Shown in pieces: positions 26,752 to 36,726 of a DNA stretch of 45,114 nt; positions within the stretch are counted from its first letter, which is position 1; every line of letters starts with the position of its first letter. The stretch is from the NCBI RefSeq assembly GCF_002155905.1, contig NZ_MUMF01000126.1:1-45114 (forward strand). The letters are read 5' to 3'. Below the pieces are notes generated by a model, which ran no database searches, had not been told where the DNA came from, and saw only the letters and a list, made by a program, of their open reading frames with translations. This DNA comes from Streptomyces tricolor (GTDB taxonomy: Bacteria; Actinomycetota; Actinomycetes; Streptomycetales; Streptomycetaceae). A program made the position numbers and the translations under genes.

Positions 26752-28445
26752 CCAGCACAGGCATACGACTGCACGCACCCGCACCCGGCTGGGCCATCTC
26801 CGCGGACGTGGTCGTCGTCGGCTCCGGCGTGGCCGGCCTGACCGCGGCCCTGCGCTGCGAGGCCGCCGGCCTGACCACGGTCGTCGTCACCAAGGCCCGC
26901 CTGGACGACGGCTCCACCCGCTGGGCGCAGGGCGGCATCGCCGCCGCCCTCGGCGAGGGCGACACTCCCGAACAGCACCTCGCCGACACCCTCGTGGCCG
27001 GCGCGGGCCTGTGCGACGAGGAGGCCGTACGCACCCTCGTCACCGAGGGCCCCGACGCGGTACGGCGGCTGATCTCCACCGGCGCCCACTTCGACACCGA
27101 CGACGAGGGCGGCATCCACCTCACCCGCGAGGGCGGCCACCACCGGCGCCGGATCGCGCACGCGGGCGGCGACGCCACCGGCGCGGAGGTCTCCCGGGCG
27201 CTCGTCGAGGCCGTGCACGCGCGCGGGGTGCGCACCATCGAGAACGCGCTCGTGCTCGACCTGCTGACCGACGCCGACGGCCGCGCGGCCGGGGTCACCC
27301 TGCACGTGATGGGGGAGGGCCAGCACGACGGCGTGGGCGCCGTGCACGCCCCCGCCGTGGTCCTCGCCACCGGCGGCATGGGCCAGGTGTACTCCGCGAC
27401 CACCAACCCGTCGGTGTCCACCGGCGACGGCGTGGCGCTGGCGCTGCGCGCGGGCGCGGAGGTCAGCGACCTGGAGTTCGTGCAGTTCCACCCGACCGTG
27501 CTCTTCCTCGGCCCGGAGGCCGAGGGGCAGCAGCCGCTCGTCTCGGAGGCGGTCCGCGGTGAGGGCGCCCACCTGGTCGACGGGGACGGCGTGCGCTTCA
27601 TGGTCGGCCAGCACGAGCTGGCGGAGCTGGCGCCGCGGGACATCGTCGCCAAGGGCATCCTGCGGCGGATGCTGGAGCAGGACGCCGAGCACATGTTCCT
27701 CGACGCCCGGCACTTCGGCGCCGACATGTGGGAGCACCGCTTCCCGACCATCCTGGCCGCCTGCCGGGCCAACGGCATCGACCCGGTCACCGAGCCCATC
27801 CCGATCGCCCCGGCCGCCCACTACGCCTCCGGAGGCGTCCGCACCGACGCCCGGGGCCGGACCACCGTGCCCGGCCTGTACGCGTGCGGCGAGGTCGCGT
27901 GCACCGGCGTGCACGGCGCCAACCGGCTCGCCTCCAACTCCCTCCTCGAAGGGCTCGTGTACGCCGAGCGGATCGCCGCCGACATCGCCGCCGCCCGCGC
28001 GGAGAACGGCCTGCACGCGCGCGTGCCCGCACCGGTCCCGGAGCCCGGGAAGCCCGAGCACCCGCTGCTCGCCCCCGAGACCCGGTTCGCGATCCAGCGG
28101 ACCATGACCGAGGGCGCCGGCGTGCTGCGCTCCGAGGAGTCCCTCGCCCGGGCCGCGGACCAGCTCCAGAAGCTGCACACCGAGGCCCGGGACGCGCTGG
28201 CGGAGAACGGCAAGACCGCCGAGCCCGGCGTGGACACCTGGGAGGCGACCAACCTCCTGTGCGTGGCCCGGGTCCTGGTCGCCGCGGCCCGGCTGCGCGA
28301 GGAGACCCGCGGCTGCCACTGGCGCGAGGACCGCGCCGAGCGCGACGACACGAACTGGCGGCGCCACATCGTCGTACGGCTCAATCCCGATCGGTCGCTG
28401 GCCGTCCGCACCACCGACACCGCAGACTTCCCCCCTATCCGGTAA
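26748..28445 (+). CDS. nadB: L-aspartate oxidase
   Basis: 565 aa. An FAD enzyme oxidising L-aspartate to iminoaspartate for quinolinate synthesis in NAD biosynthesis. The dinucleotide-binding motif V-G-S-G-V-A-G is at 24-30. Further signatures: [10 protein letters not shown], the H-H-R-R-R-I-A-H substrate region, and [14 protein letters not shown] near the C-terminal part of the FAD domain. The GTG start overlaps the panC stop (GTGA). nadA, the partner that uses the unstable product, is not in the operon. Confidence 0.96.
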   Translation: MTSTGIRLHAPAPGWAISADVVVVGSGVAGLTAALRCEAAGLTTVVVTKARLDDGSTRWAQGGIAAALGEGDTPEQHLADTLVAGAGLCDEEAVRTLVTEGPDAVRRLISTGAHFDTDDEGGIHLTREGGHHRRRIAHAGGDATGAEVSRALVEAVHARGVRTIENALVLDLLTDADGRAAGVTLHVMGEGQHDGVGAVHAPAVVLATGGMGQVYSATTNPSVSTGDGVALALRAGAEVSDLEFVQFHPTVLFLGPEAEGQQPLVSEAVRGEGAHLVDGDGVRFMVGQHELAELAPRDIVAKGILRRMLEQDAEHMFLDARHFGADMWEHRFPTILAACRANGIDPVTEPIPIAPAAHYASGGVRTDARGRTTVPGLYACGEVACTGVHGANRLASNSLLEGLVYAERIAADIAAARAENGLHARVPAPVPEPGKPEHPLLAPETRFAIQRTMTEGAGVLRSEESLARAADQLQKLHTEARDALAENGKTAEPGVDTWEATNLLCVARVLVAAARLREETRGCHWREDRAERDDTNWRRHIVVRLNPDRSLAVRTTDTADFPPIR

Positions 28446-28461
28446 CAGCGCCCCAGGAGCA

Positions 28462-29448
28462 GTGACAGACGTGAGCACCGACGACCTTCCCCTCGCCCCG
28501 ACCGGCGGCTGCGGCGACGGCTGCGCCTGCGGCGCCGAGGGCGACGAGGAGTACCTGGAGTGCGGGCTCGACCCCGCGCTCGCCGAGCTGCTGGCCGCTG
28601 CCGGACTCGACCCCGTGGAGGTCGAGGACATCGCCAACGTCGCCATCCAGGAGGACCTGGACGGCGGGGTGGACGTGACGACCGTGTCGACCATCCCCGA
28701 GGACGCGGTGGCCACCGCCGACTTCACCGCGCGCGAGGCGGGCGTCGTGGCCGGCCTCCGGGTCGCCGAGGCCGTGCTCTCCGTGGTCTGCACGGACGAG
28801 TTCGAGGTCGAGCGGCACGTGGAGGACGGCGACCGGATCGAGGCCGGGCAGAAGCTGCTGTCGGTCACCACGCGCACGCGTGACCTGCTCACCGCCGAGC
28901 GCAGCGCGCTGAACATCCTGTGCCGGCTGTCCGGCATCGCGACCGCCACGCGCGCGTGGGCGGACGCGCTGGAGGGCACCAAGGCGCGCGTGCGGGACAC
29001 CCGCAAGACGACCCCGGGCCTGCGCTCGCTGGAGAAGTTCGCCGTCCGCTGCGGCGGCGGCGTCAACCACCGCATGTCGCTGTCCGACGCGGCCCTGGTG
29101 AAGGACAACCACGTGATCGCCGCCGGCGGCGTCGCGCAGGCCTTCAAGGCCGTACGGGAGGCCTTCCCGGAGGTGCCGATCGAGGTCGAGGTCGACACCC
29201 TGCACCAGCTGCGGGAGGTCGTGGACGCGGGCGCCGACCTGATCCTGCTGGACAACTTCACCCCGGGCGAGTGCGAGGAGGCCGTCGGGATCGTCGGCGG
29301 ACGGGCGATGCTGGAGGCCTCCGGGCGGCTGACGCTCACCAACGCGCGCGCGTACGCCGAGACCGGCGTCGACTTCCTGGCCGTGGGCGCCCTGACGCAC
29401 TCCTCGCCGATCCTGGACATCGGCCTGGACCTGCGCGAGGCGGAGTAA
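28462..29448 (+). CDS. nadC: nicotinate-nucleotide pyrophosphorylase (carboxylating)
   Basis: 328 aa. Converts quinolinate and PRPP to nicotinate mononucleotide. Conserved: R-D-T-R-K-T-T-P-G-L-R, H-R-M-S-L-S-D-A-A-L-V-K-D-N-H, and E-V-E-V-D-T at the active site. An N-terminal extension of about 45 residues contains C17, C21, C23 and C34 (G-G-C-G-D-G-C-A-C-G), unlike E. coli NadC. It starts at GTG 28462, close after aggag; a GTG at 28471 has better spacing. It is 16 bp downstream of nadB and 5 bp upstream of coaX. Confidence 0.95.
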   Translation: MTDVSTDDLPLAPTGGCGDGCACGAEGDEEYLECGLDPALAELLAAAGLDPVEVEDIANVAIQEDLDGGVDVTTVSTIPEDAVATADFTAREAGVVAGLRVAEAVLSVVCTDEFEVERHVEDGDRIEAGQKLLSVTTRTRDLLTAERSALNILCRLSGIATATRAWADALEGTKARVRDTRKTTPGLRSLEKFAVRCGGGVNHRMSLSDAALVKDNHVIAAGGVAQAFKAVREAFPEVPIEVEVDTLHQLREVVDAGADLILLDNFTPGECEEAVGIVGGRAMLEASGRLTLTNARAYAETGVDFLAVGALTHSSPILDIGLDLREAE

Positions 29449-29453
29449 CGGCC

Positions 29454-30251
29454 ATGCTGCTCACGATCGACGTCGGCAACACGCACACCGTCCTCGGCCT
29501 GTTCGACGGCGAGGACATCGTCGAGCACTGGCGCATCTCCACGGACGCGCGCCGCACGGCCGACGAGCTGGCGGTGCTGCTCCAGGGCCTCATGGGCATG
29601 CACCCGCTGCTCGGCGAGGAGCTGGGCGACGGCATCGACGGCATCGCGATCTGCGCGACCGTGCCGTCCGTGCTGCACGAGCTGCGCGAGGTCACCCGGC
29701 GGTACTACGGCGACGTCCCCGCCGTCCTGGTCGAGCCGGGCGTGAAGACGGGCGTGCCGATCCTCACCGACAACCCCAAGGAGGTCGGCGCCGACCGGAT
29801 CATCAACGCGGTCGCGGCCGTCGAGCTGTACGGCGGCCCGGCGATCGTCGTGGACTTCGGCACGGCGACCACCTTCGACGCGGTCTCCGCGCGCGGGGAG
29901 TACGTCGGCGGGGTGATCGCGCCCGGCATCGAGATCTCCGTGGAGGCACTCGGGGTCAAGGGCGCTCAGCTGCGGAAGATCGAGGTGGCCCGGCCGCGCA
30001 GCGTGATCGGCAAGAACACGGTCGAGGCCATGCAGGCGGGCATCGTGTACGGGTTCGCCGGGCAGGTCGACGGTGTGGTCAGCCGGATGGCGCGAGAGCT
30101 GGCCGACGATCCGGACGACGTGACGGTGATCGCCACGGGCGGGCTCGCGCCGATGGTGCTGGGGGAGTCCTCGGTGATCGACGAGCACCAGCCGTGGCTG
30201 ACGCTGATCGGGCTGCGCCTGGTGTACGAGCGGAACGTGTCGCGGCTGTGA
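29454..30251 (+). CDS. coaX: type III pantothenate kinase
   Basis: 265 aa. Phosphorylates pantothenate, the first step of CoA synthesis; type III kinases resist feedback by CoA. The N-terminal phosphate-binding loop D-V-G-N-T-H-T is at 6-12, followed by G-A-D-R-I-I-N and V-D-F-G-T-A-T-T-F-D, the sugar-kinase/ASKHA fold motifs. Last gene of the operon, 5 bp after nadC, so pantothenate made by PanC is used by a kinase in the same transcript. A perfect G/C palindrome follows. Confidence 0.96.
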   Translation: MLLTIDVGNTHTVLGLFDGEDIVEHWRISTDARRTADELAVLLQGLMGMHPLLGEELGDGIDGIAICATVPSVLHELREVTRRYYGDVPAVLVEPGVKTGVPILTDNPKEVGADRIINAVAAVELYGGPAIVVDFGTATTFDAVSARGEYVGGVIAPGIEISVEALGVKGAQLRKIEVARPRSVIGKNTVEAMQAGIVYGFAGQVDGVVSRMARELADDPDDVTVIATGGLAPMVLGESSVIDEHQPWLTLIGLRLVYERNVSRL

Positions 30252-30256
30252 GGGCC

Positions 30257-30282
30257 GGCCGGCGCCCGCGCGGGCGCCGGCC
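30257..30282 (+). terminator. terminator after coaX
   Basis: A 26-nt perfectly self-complementary G/C run starting 6 nt after the coaX stop (ggccggcgcccgc and its complement). No T-tract, as is common in Streptomyces. Confidence 0.7.
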
Positions 30283-30367
30283 CCGCCGGTGACACCGGAC
30301 GAGGGAAACCCGGAGCGACACGCGGCGCATCAGCATTCGCATTCGTCACTTTTGTCCGATTAGTCGG

Positions 30368-30373
30368 TAGCGT
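30368..30373 (+). promoter_or_regulatory. -10 element, leaderless start
   Basis: TAGCGT ends 6 nt before the ATG at 30380, within an unusually A/T-rich patch (30335-30373). No ribosome-binding site. Confidence 0.5.
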
Positions 30374-30379
30374 CGCCGC

Positions 30380-31078
30380 ATGCCCACGCCATACGGATCC
30401 CGCGGCGGCATGGCGTTCGGCGTGGAGGAGCTGCGTGTGCTCCGCCGCGCCCTCGCCCTCGCCCTTCACCCCGGCCACGCCTCCGCCGAGGACGTGCAGG
30501 ACTGTTTCCGCCTCGCCGAGTCGCTCGACGAGGCGATGTGCGAGGGGGCCCGGCTGCGCGCCTTCCTGGTGGCCGACCTGGGCCGCTACCGGGCCGCCCT
30601 GCCGGGCACCGCCGCCGGCTACCTCACCCTCCTGGAGGAGGCGCTCGGCGCCGGGCACCGGCCGACGCCGGACGATCTCGCCGCGCTCCGGGCGCTGCGC
30701 GGGAACCCCGCGGCGGCGGCACTGCTGGACCGCTGCCAGGCGCTGGCCGAGCAGGACGTACGGGCACGGTTCGCGCAGGGCGCGCGGAAGGTGCCGGCGC
30801 CCGCCGTGCCGCCCGCGCGAACGCGCCTGCTGGCCCTTGCGGGCGGCGCGGGGGAGCCGGGGGTCCGCCAGGACGACGGAGAGGCCGAGGAGCCCTCCGC
30901 GGCCCCGCAGGAGCCCGCGGAGAAGCCCGGGGCGAAGCCGTCGCCCGGCCCCGCGGAGCGGCCCGGGCCGGAGCCGGTCGCGCCGAAGCGGCCCATCCCG
31001 ACGCCAGGAGAGGTGTTTCCGCGCCGCAAGCCGGCGCCGCCGGCGGAGCCGGAGTCCCGGCAGCTGGCCGCGGGGTAG
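30380..31078 (+). CDS. conserved actinobacterial protein, function unknown
   Basis: 232 aa. The N-terminal half (about 15-140) is helical, with repeated Leu/Arg patterns (E-E-L-R-V-L-R-R-A-L-A-L-A-L-H) and Y-L-T-L-L-E-E-A-L. The C-terminal third is a Pro/Glu/Ala-rich disordered tail ending G-E-V-F-P-R-R-K-P-A-P-P. No membrane segment, signal peptide or catalytic motif is seen. The start is set by a TAGCGT element 6 nt upstream; the alternative M at residue 11 is also open. It is the first of a run of small plus-strand genes leading to lsr2. I do not recognise a named family. Confidence 0.75.
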   Translation: MPTPYGSRGGMAFGVEELRVLRRALALALHPGHASAEDVQDCFRLAESLDEAMCEGARLRAFLVADLGRYRAALPGTAAGYLTLLEEALGAGHRPTPDDLAALRALRGNPAAAALLDRCQALAEQDVRARFAQGARKVPAPAVPPARTRLLALAGGAGEPGVRQDDGEAEEPSAAPQEPAEKPGAKPSPGPAERPGPEPVAPKRPIPTPGEVFPRRKPAPPAEPESRQLAAG

Positions 31079-31142
31079 CCCCGCCGGGTGCCACGGAGCG
31101 GTGATCGGCGCACCCCGTCCCTTTCGCCCCGTCCCCCGTGGC

Positions 31143-31148
31143 TACTCT
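31143..31148 (+). promoter_or_regulatory. -10 element, leaderless or very short leader
   Basis: TACTCT ends 6 nt before the ATG at 31155. The intervening ggagac could alternatively be a ribosome-binding site. Confidence 0.4.
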
Positions 31149-31154
31149 GGAGAC

Positions 31155-31331
31155 ATGGACTACGTCTCCGCGCTCGTGCCCCCGGTCGTCATGGCCGTGT
31201 TCTTCATCGGTGTGGTCAGGGTGATCGTGAAGACCCAGGGCGGGACCGCCAAGGCCAAGGAGGACGCGGCCGTCGACGCCGCCCTCGCGCGCGTGGAGGG
31301 TGCGCCCAAGACCTCCGCCGGCGACGCCTGA
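31155..31331 (+). CDS. small single-pass membrane protein, function unknown
   Basis: 58 aa. One membrane helix at about 5-25 (L-V-P-P-V-V-M-A-V-F-F-I-G-V-V), then a charged cytoplasmic tail with K-A-K-E-D-A-A-V-D-A-A-L-A-R-V-E. It lies inside a longer open frame, but this ATG has a TACTCT -10 element at the leaderless distance, and the helix start fits a real N-terminus. A hairpin terminator follows. Many Streptomyces carry such short membrane proteins near lsr2; the role is unknown. Confidence 0.7.
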   Translation: MDYVSALVPPVVMAVFFIGVVRVIVKTQGGTAKAKEDAAVDAALARVEGAPKTSAGDA

Positions 31332-31346
31332 GCGGTACGCCTCATG

Positions 31347-31364
31347 CCCCCCGCTCGCGGGGGG
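31347..31364 (+). terminator. terminator after the 58-aa gene
   Basis: A 7-bp stem (ccccccg / cgggggg) with a 4-nt loop, 15 nt after the stop codon, followed by tcttcg. Confidence 0.6.
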
Positions 31365-31472
31365 TCTTCGCATGTCCCGACTGCGGGGACGTGCGCCCTT
31401 TTTGTTCGCATCTGTAGTCCTAGCGCACGTCCGGCACGCCAATGCCGGGATCTCCCACTATTGTTCTGAGCT

Positions 31473-31931
31473 GTGCCTCGCCCATTGGGAGAACTCGAAG
31501 ACGCGGTCATGACGCGGGTGTGGAAGTGGAACCGCCCGGTGACCGTTCGAGAAGTCCTGGAAGACCTCCAGCAGGAACGCTCCATCGCGTACACCACCGT
31601 GATGACGGTTTTGGACAATCTCCATCAGAAGGGCTGGGTGCGTCGCGAGGCGGAAGGCCGGGCCTATCGATATGAGGCCGTGTCGACACGCGCCGCGTAC
31701 GCCGCCGCCCTGATGAACGACGCCTGGTCGCAGAGCGACAACCCGGCCGCGGCTCTCGTCGCCTTCTTCGGCATGATGAGCGAGGAACAGCGCCAGGCAC
31801 TCAGGGACGCCGTGCGCATCGTCCAGGGGCCCGAAGAAACCCGGGAAGCCCCCGAAGCCCGCCGGCAGGAAGCTCCCGAAGCCCGTCAAGAGGAGAACCC
31901 CGGCTCGGCCGAGGGCGCGGACGGGCGATAG
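31473..31931 (+). CDS. BlaI/MecI/CopY-family transcriptional repressor
   Basis: 152 aa. A winged helix over the first 75 residues: L-G-E-L-E-D-A-V-M-T-R-V-W, V-T-V-R-E-V-L-E-D-L, then the recognition part Y-T-T-V-M-T-V-L-D-N-L and K-G-W-V-R-R. The dimerisation helices follow, then a Glu/Ala/Arg tail. BlaI relatives usually pair with a BlaR-like sensor protease; none is adjacent. The GTG start is 8 nt after TATTGT, so a short or absent leader is possible. Its stop codon TAG forms the first half of the -10 element of the next gene. Confidence 0.87.
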   Translation: MPRPLGELEDAVMTRVWKWNRPVTVREVLEDLQQERSIAYTTVMTVLDNLHQKGWVRREAEGRAYRYEAVSTRAAYAAALMNDAWSQSDNPAAALVAFFGMMSEEQRQALRDAVRIVQGPEETREAPEARRQEAPEARQEENPGSAEGADGR

Positions 31932-31934
31932 CGT
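31929..31934 (+). promoter_or_regulatory. -10 element overlapping a stop codon, leaderless argA
   Basis: TAGCGT ends 6 nt before the ATG at 31941. Its first three bases are the stop codon of the BlaI-type gene, so the promoter sits at the gene junction. Confidence 0.5.
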
Positions 31935-31940
31935 CCGCTC

Positions 31941-32474
31941 ATGTCAGCAGAGCGTCCCGAAGTCTCCGCAAAAGCCATCACCGTCCGGCGGGCCCGGACC
32001 AGCGATGTCCCCGCCGTGCGCCGCCTCCTCGACGCCTACGTCCGCGACCGCATCCTGCTCGACAAAGCCACGGTCACGCTTTACGAGGACATCCAGGAGT
32101 TCTGGGTCGCGGAACGCGACGACAACGCCGAGGTGGTCGGCTGCGGTGCGCTGCACGTCATGTGGGAGGACCTCGCGGAAGTCCGGACTCTGGCGGTGAA
32201 GCCCGGGCTCAAGGGCGCCGGCGTCGGTCATCAGTTGCTGGAGAAGTTGCTCCAGACCGCGCGCTGGCTCGGGGTTCGGCGGGTTTTCTGCCTGACCTTC
32301 GAAGTGGACTTCTTCGGGAAGCACGGCTTCGTGGAGATCGGGGAGACACCGGTCGACACCGATGTGTACGCGGAGCTGTTGCGTTCCTATGACGAGGGCG
32401 TCGCGGAGTTCCTGGGTCTCGAACGAGTGAAGCCGAACACCTTGGGCAACAGCCGGATGCTTCTGCATCTGTGA
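31941..32474 (+). CDS. argA: amino-acid N-acetyltransferase (ArgA-like, GNAT)
   Basis: 177 aa. A single GNAT domain. The acetyl-CoA loop K-P-G-L-K-G-A-G-V-G is at 87-96, preceded by the strand A-E-V-R-T-L-A-V. It matches the short actinobacterial N-acetylglutamate synthase (Rv2747 type), which acetylates glutamate or glutamine to start arginine synthesis, rather than the long E. coli ArgA. No other arg gene is near. The gene name is by family resemblance; substrate is unverified. Confidence 0.85.
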   Translation: MSAERPEVSAKAITVRRARTSDVPAVRRLLDAYVRDRILLDKATVTLYEDIQEFWVAERDDNAEVVGCGALHVMWEDLAEVRTLAVKPGLKGAGVGHQLLEKLLQTARWLGVRRVFCLTFEVDFFGKHGFVEIGETPVDTDVYAELLRSYDEGVAEFLGLERVKPNTLGNSRMLLHL

Positions 32475-32589
32475 TCGTCATTGCCCAGGTTCCCTATGTC
32501 CGAAACGCGCATGTTTCCGGACGCGGGCGGTCCGTCGGACCACTCCCGAGGGTTTGTGTTTTTCCGGCAAAAGCGGTTTGCTTTCCGAC

Positions 32590-32611
32590 GTACTGCAGTA
32601 CTGCATATAAC
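32590..32611 (+). promoter_or_regulatory. lsr2 promoter region with a 12-bp palindrome
   Basis: The perfect palindrome gtactgcagtac (32590-32601) is followed by catataac, whose TATAAC (32606-32611) is a good -10 candidate. This puts the palindrome in the -35/-10 spacer. Upstream, 32555-32585 is A/T-rich for this genome, the kind of DNA Lsr2 binds. The mRNA leader to the GTG at 32678 would be about 60 nt. Confidence 0.45.
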
Positions 32612-32677
32612 AGGGGCGGCGAAACGGCGGACGCCGCACACCCCTGGCCCTCAACGTTATCGATGAAAGGAAATGCG

Positions 32678-33013
32678 GTGGCACAGAAGGTTCAGGTCCT
32701 TCTTGTCGACGACCTCGACGGCGGCGAGGCGGACGAGACCGTGACGTTCGCGCTGGACGGCAAGACGTACGAGATCGATCTCACGACTGCCAATGCGGAC
32801 AAGCTGCGCAGCCTTCTTGATCCCTATGTGAAGGGCGGGCGTCGTACCGGCGGCCGTGCCTCCGGCGGGCGTGGAAAGGCGCGTGCCGCTTCCGGCGGCA
32901 ACCAGGACACCGCGGCGATCCGCGCCTGGGCGAAGGAGAACGGTTACGAGGTCAACGACCGTGGTCGCGTTCCCGCGTCCATCCGTGAGGCCTACGAGAA
33001 GGCCAACGGCTGA
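32678..33013 (+). CDS. lsr2: Lsr2 nucleoid-associated protein
   Basis: 111 aa. An H-NS-like xenogeneic silencer that bridges A/T-rich DNA; in Streptomyces it represses many specialised-metabolite clusters. The N-terminal oligomerisation domain begins A-Q-K-V-Q-V-L-L-V-D-D-L-D-G. A Gly/Arg linker follows (G-G-R-R-T-G-G-R-A-S-G-G-R-G-K). The C-terminal DNA-binding domain has I-R-A-W-A-K-E-N-G-Y, with the R-G-R hook in N-D-R-G-R-V. The GTG start follows aaagga with 7-8 nt spacing. The last 22 bp overlap the convergent gene. Confidence 0.97.
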   Translation: MAQKVQVLLVDDLDGGEADETVTFALDGKTYEIDLTTANADKLRSLLDPYVKGGRRTGGRASGGRGKARAASGGNQDTAAIRAWAKENGYEVNDRGRVPASIREAYEKANG

Positions 33014-33684
33014 TCCCGCCGGCCGGCGGGATGTCCGGCGCACGCGCGCCGCAGCCGGACCCGGTGACACTGCGCTGCCACCGTGTCCACCAGTCGCACG
33101 AGATCGGGGGCGCTCCCCTCGCGTCCCACGGGTGTGGCCGGCATGGCCGGCATGGCCGGCAGCGAGGCCTCGACCCCGCGTCCCGGCCCGGGGGGCCGCA
33201 GCCACACGGCGGCCCCCTGTACGGAACCGGACCGTCCGGATGCAGGCGGTACGGCTCCGGGCCGCAGGGACCCCGGCCGTACGGCGGCGGGCCCCGCGGG
33301 CGGCTCCGGGGCCTCCAGGGTGTCGCCCGTCCCCAGGGCCCGCAGGTCCAGGGATACGGCGCCCCACTCCAGCCAGTCCAGCAGCCCCGGCAGCTCCTCC
33401 GCGCTGCCCGCGGCCACCAGCAGCTGCATCCGGTCCCCGCGCAGGGCCACCGGAGAGCCCGGCCCGAGATGCCGGAGCGCCTGAGCGCCCGCCTCGGCCG
33501 GCACGTCCAGCACGTCGAACCGCACCCCCGCGAGCAGCCGCAGCGGCCGTCCGGGCACTGTCGGCCAGCCCAGATCGTTCTCGTACCAGTGCCGGGCCCG
33601 GGCGTCCGGGCCGGCGGAGAGAACACCGGCCGACGGTGCATCCGGATCGAGGGGCCGGCGGGGAAGGGGGACCGTGGAGGTCAT
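32992..33684 (-). CDS. SCO3374-type protein, function unknown
   Basis: 230 aa. The N-terminal half looks folded: A-R-H-W-Y-E-N-D-L-G-W-P-T, then R-L-L-A-G-V-R-F-D-V-L-D-V-P and P-V-A-L-R-G-D-R-M-Q-L-L-V-A. W-Y-E-N-D-L-G-W-P-T resembles the bifunctional primase/polymerase-like proteins common in Streptomyces. The C-terminal half is Pro/Arg/Gly-rich with the repeat P-A-M-P-A-M-P-A-T-P. I recall the equivalent S. coelicolor gene between lsr2 and clpC as a conserved protein without known function. The start at 33684 is chosen by sequence; 33702 is an alternative. It overlaps the 3' end of lsr2 by 22 bp on the opposite strand. Confidence 0.72.
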   Translation of the reverse strand: MTSTVPLPRRPLDPDAPSAGVLSAGPDARARHWYENDLGWPTVPGRPLRLLAGVRFDVLDVPAEAGAQALRHLGPGSPVALRGDRMQLLVAAGSAEELPGLLDWLEWGAVSLDLRALGTGDTLEAPEPPAGPAAVRPGSLRPGAVPPASGRSGSVQGAAVWLRPPGPGRGVEASLPAMPAMPATPVGREGSAPDLVRLVDTVAAQCHRVRLRRACAGHPAGRRDQPLAFS

Positions 33685-34132
33685 GGGGACCGAGCCAACC
33701 ATGCCAAGTGCAACCGCCGGATCGCCCTTCGGGTTACGCTGGGTGCCCTATCGGGTGCGCAGAGTGCCGGAAAAGGGGGCGCGTGGGGGTCCGGGGAGGC
33801 GCAAGGTTGTTCGCCCATAGCGGAGCGAACCGGTGCGCGCCGCATGGAGTGTCAGTCCCTGCGGGTAAGACATGCCTAGTGGGAGGGGGCGACACGCAGG
33901 ACGGGGCGTCTCACGTTCGCCATCGGCGTACTGGCGACTGGGGTAACTGCCTGGCCTGCGGGAACATCGTCTCGCACCATCGGGTTGGAGCAGATGTCGG
34001 CGTCACGGGTCAGGAGGCCATCGACGGTGTCGGCAGTTGGAATGAGCGGTCCCCGCTTGCGGGACTAAGCTGCGGAAGGACAGGGAGGGGAAGTTCCCCC
34101 CACTGCCTGACCGCTCTGAGGAGCGATTAACG
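33685..34132. other. 448-bp intergenic region upstream of clpC
   Basis: Holds no convincing gene. It contains a ClgR-like inverted repeat at 33809-33830 and, just before clpC, the ribosome-binding site gaggagcg. Several short frames exist but lack the codon bias of their neighbours. The length suggests a long clpC leader or several promoters. Confidence 0.6.
33809..33830. promoter_or_regulatory. candidate ClgR box upstream of clpC
   Basis: The exact inverted repeat GTTCGC-N10-GCGAAC contains GTTCGC-CCATA-GCG, which matches the first nine fixed positions of the ClgR consensus as I recall it (GTTCGC-N5-GCG). ClgR activates clp and lon genes in Streptomyces. The site lies about 300 bp before the clpC start codon. 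Confidence 0.5.
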
Positions 34133-36658
<2,526 letters not shown>

Positions 36659-36683
36659 GCCTCCGGCGGTTCCGCCGAGCAGA

Positions 36684-36721
36684 GGGGCCGGTGCCTTCGG
36701 GCGCCGGCCCCTTCACTTTTT
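36684..36721 (+). terminator. intrinsic terminator after clpC
   Basis: A 12-bp stem (36684-36695 with 36700-36711, one G-U pair) capped by a UUCG tetraloop and followed by a T-rich tail (ttcacttttt). A textbook terminator. Confidence 0.92.
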
Positions 36722-36726
36722 GGGGC

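Noticed and set aside
26748..30251. Missing panD and nadA as evidence of broken CoA or NAD pathways
   Set aside because: The genes are not in this window, but both are often encoded elsewhere in Streptomyces; no conclusion is possible from 45 kb.
31405..31425. BlaI-type operator (tgtagt half site at about 31410) before the BlaI-family gene
   Set aside because: Only one half matches; no symmetrical partner at the right distance.
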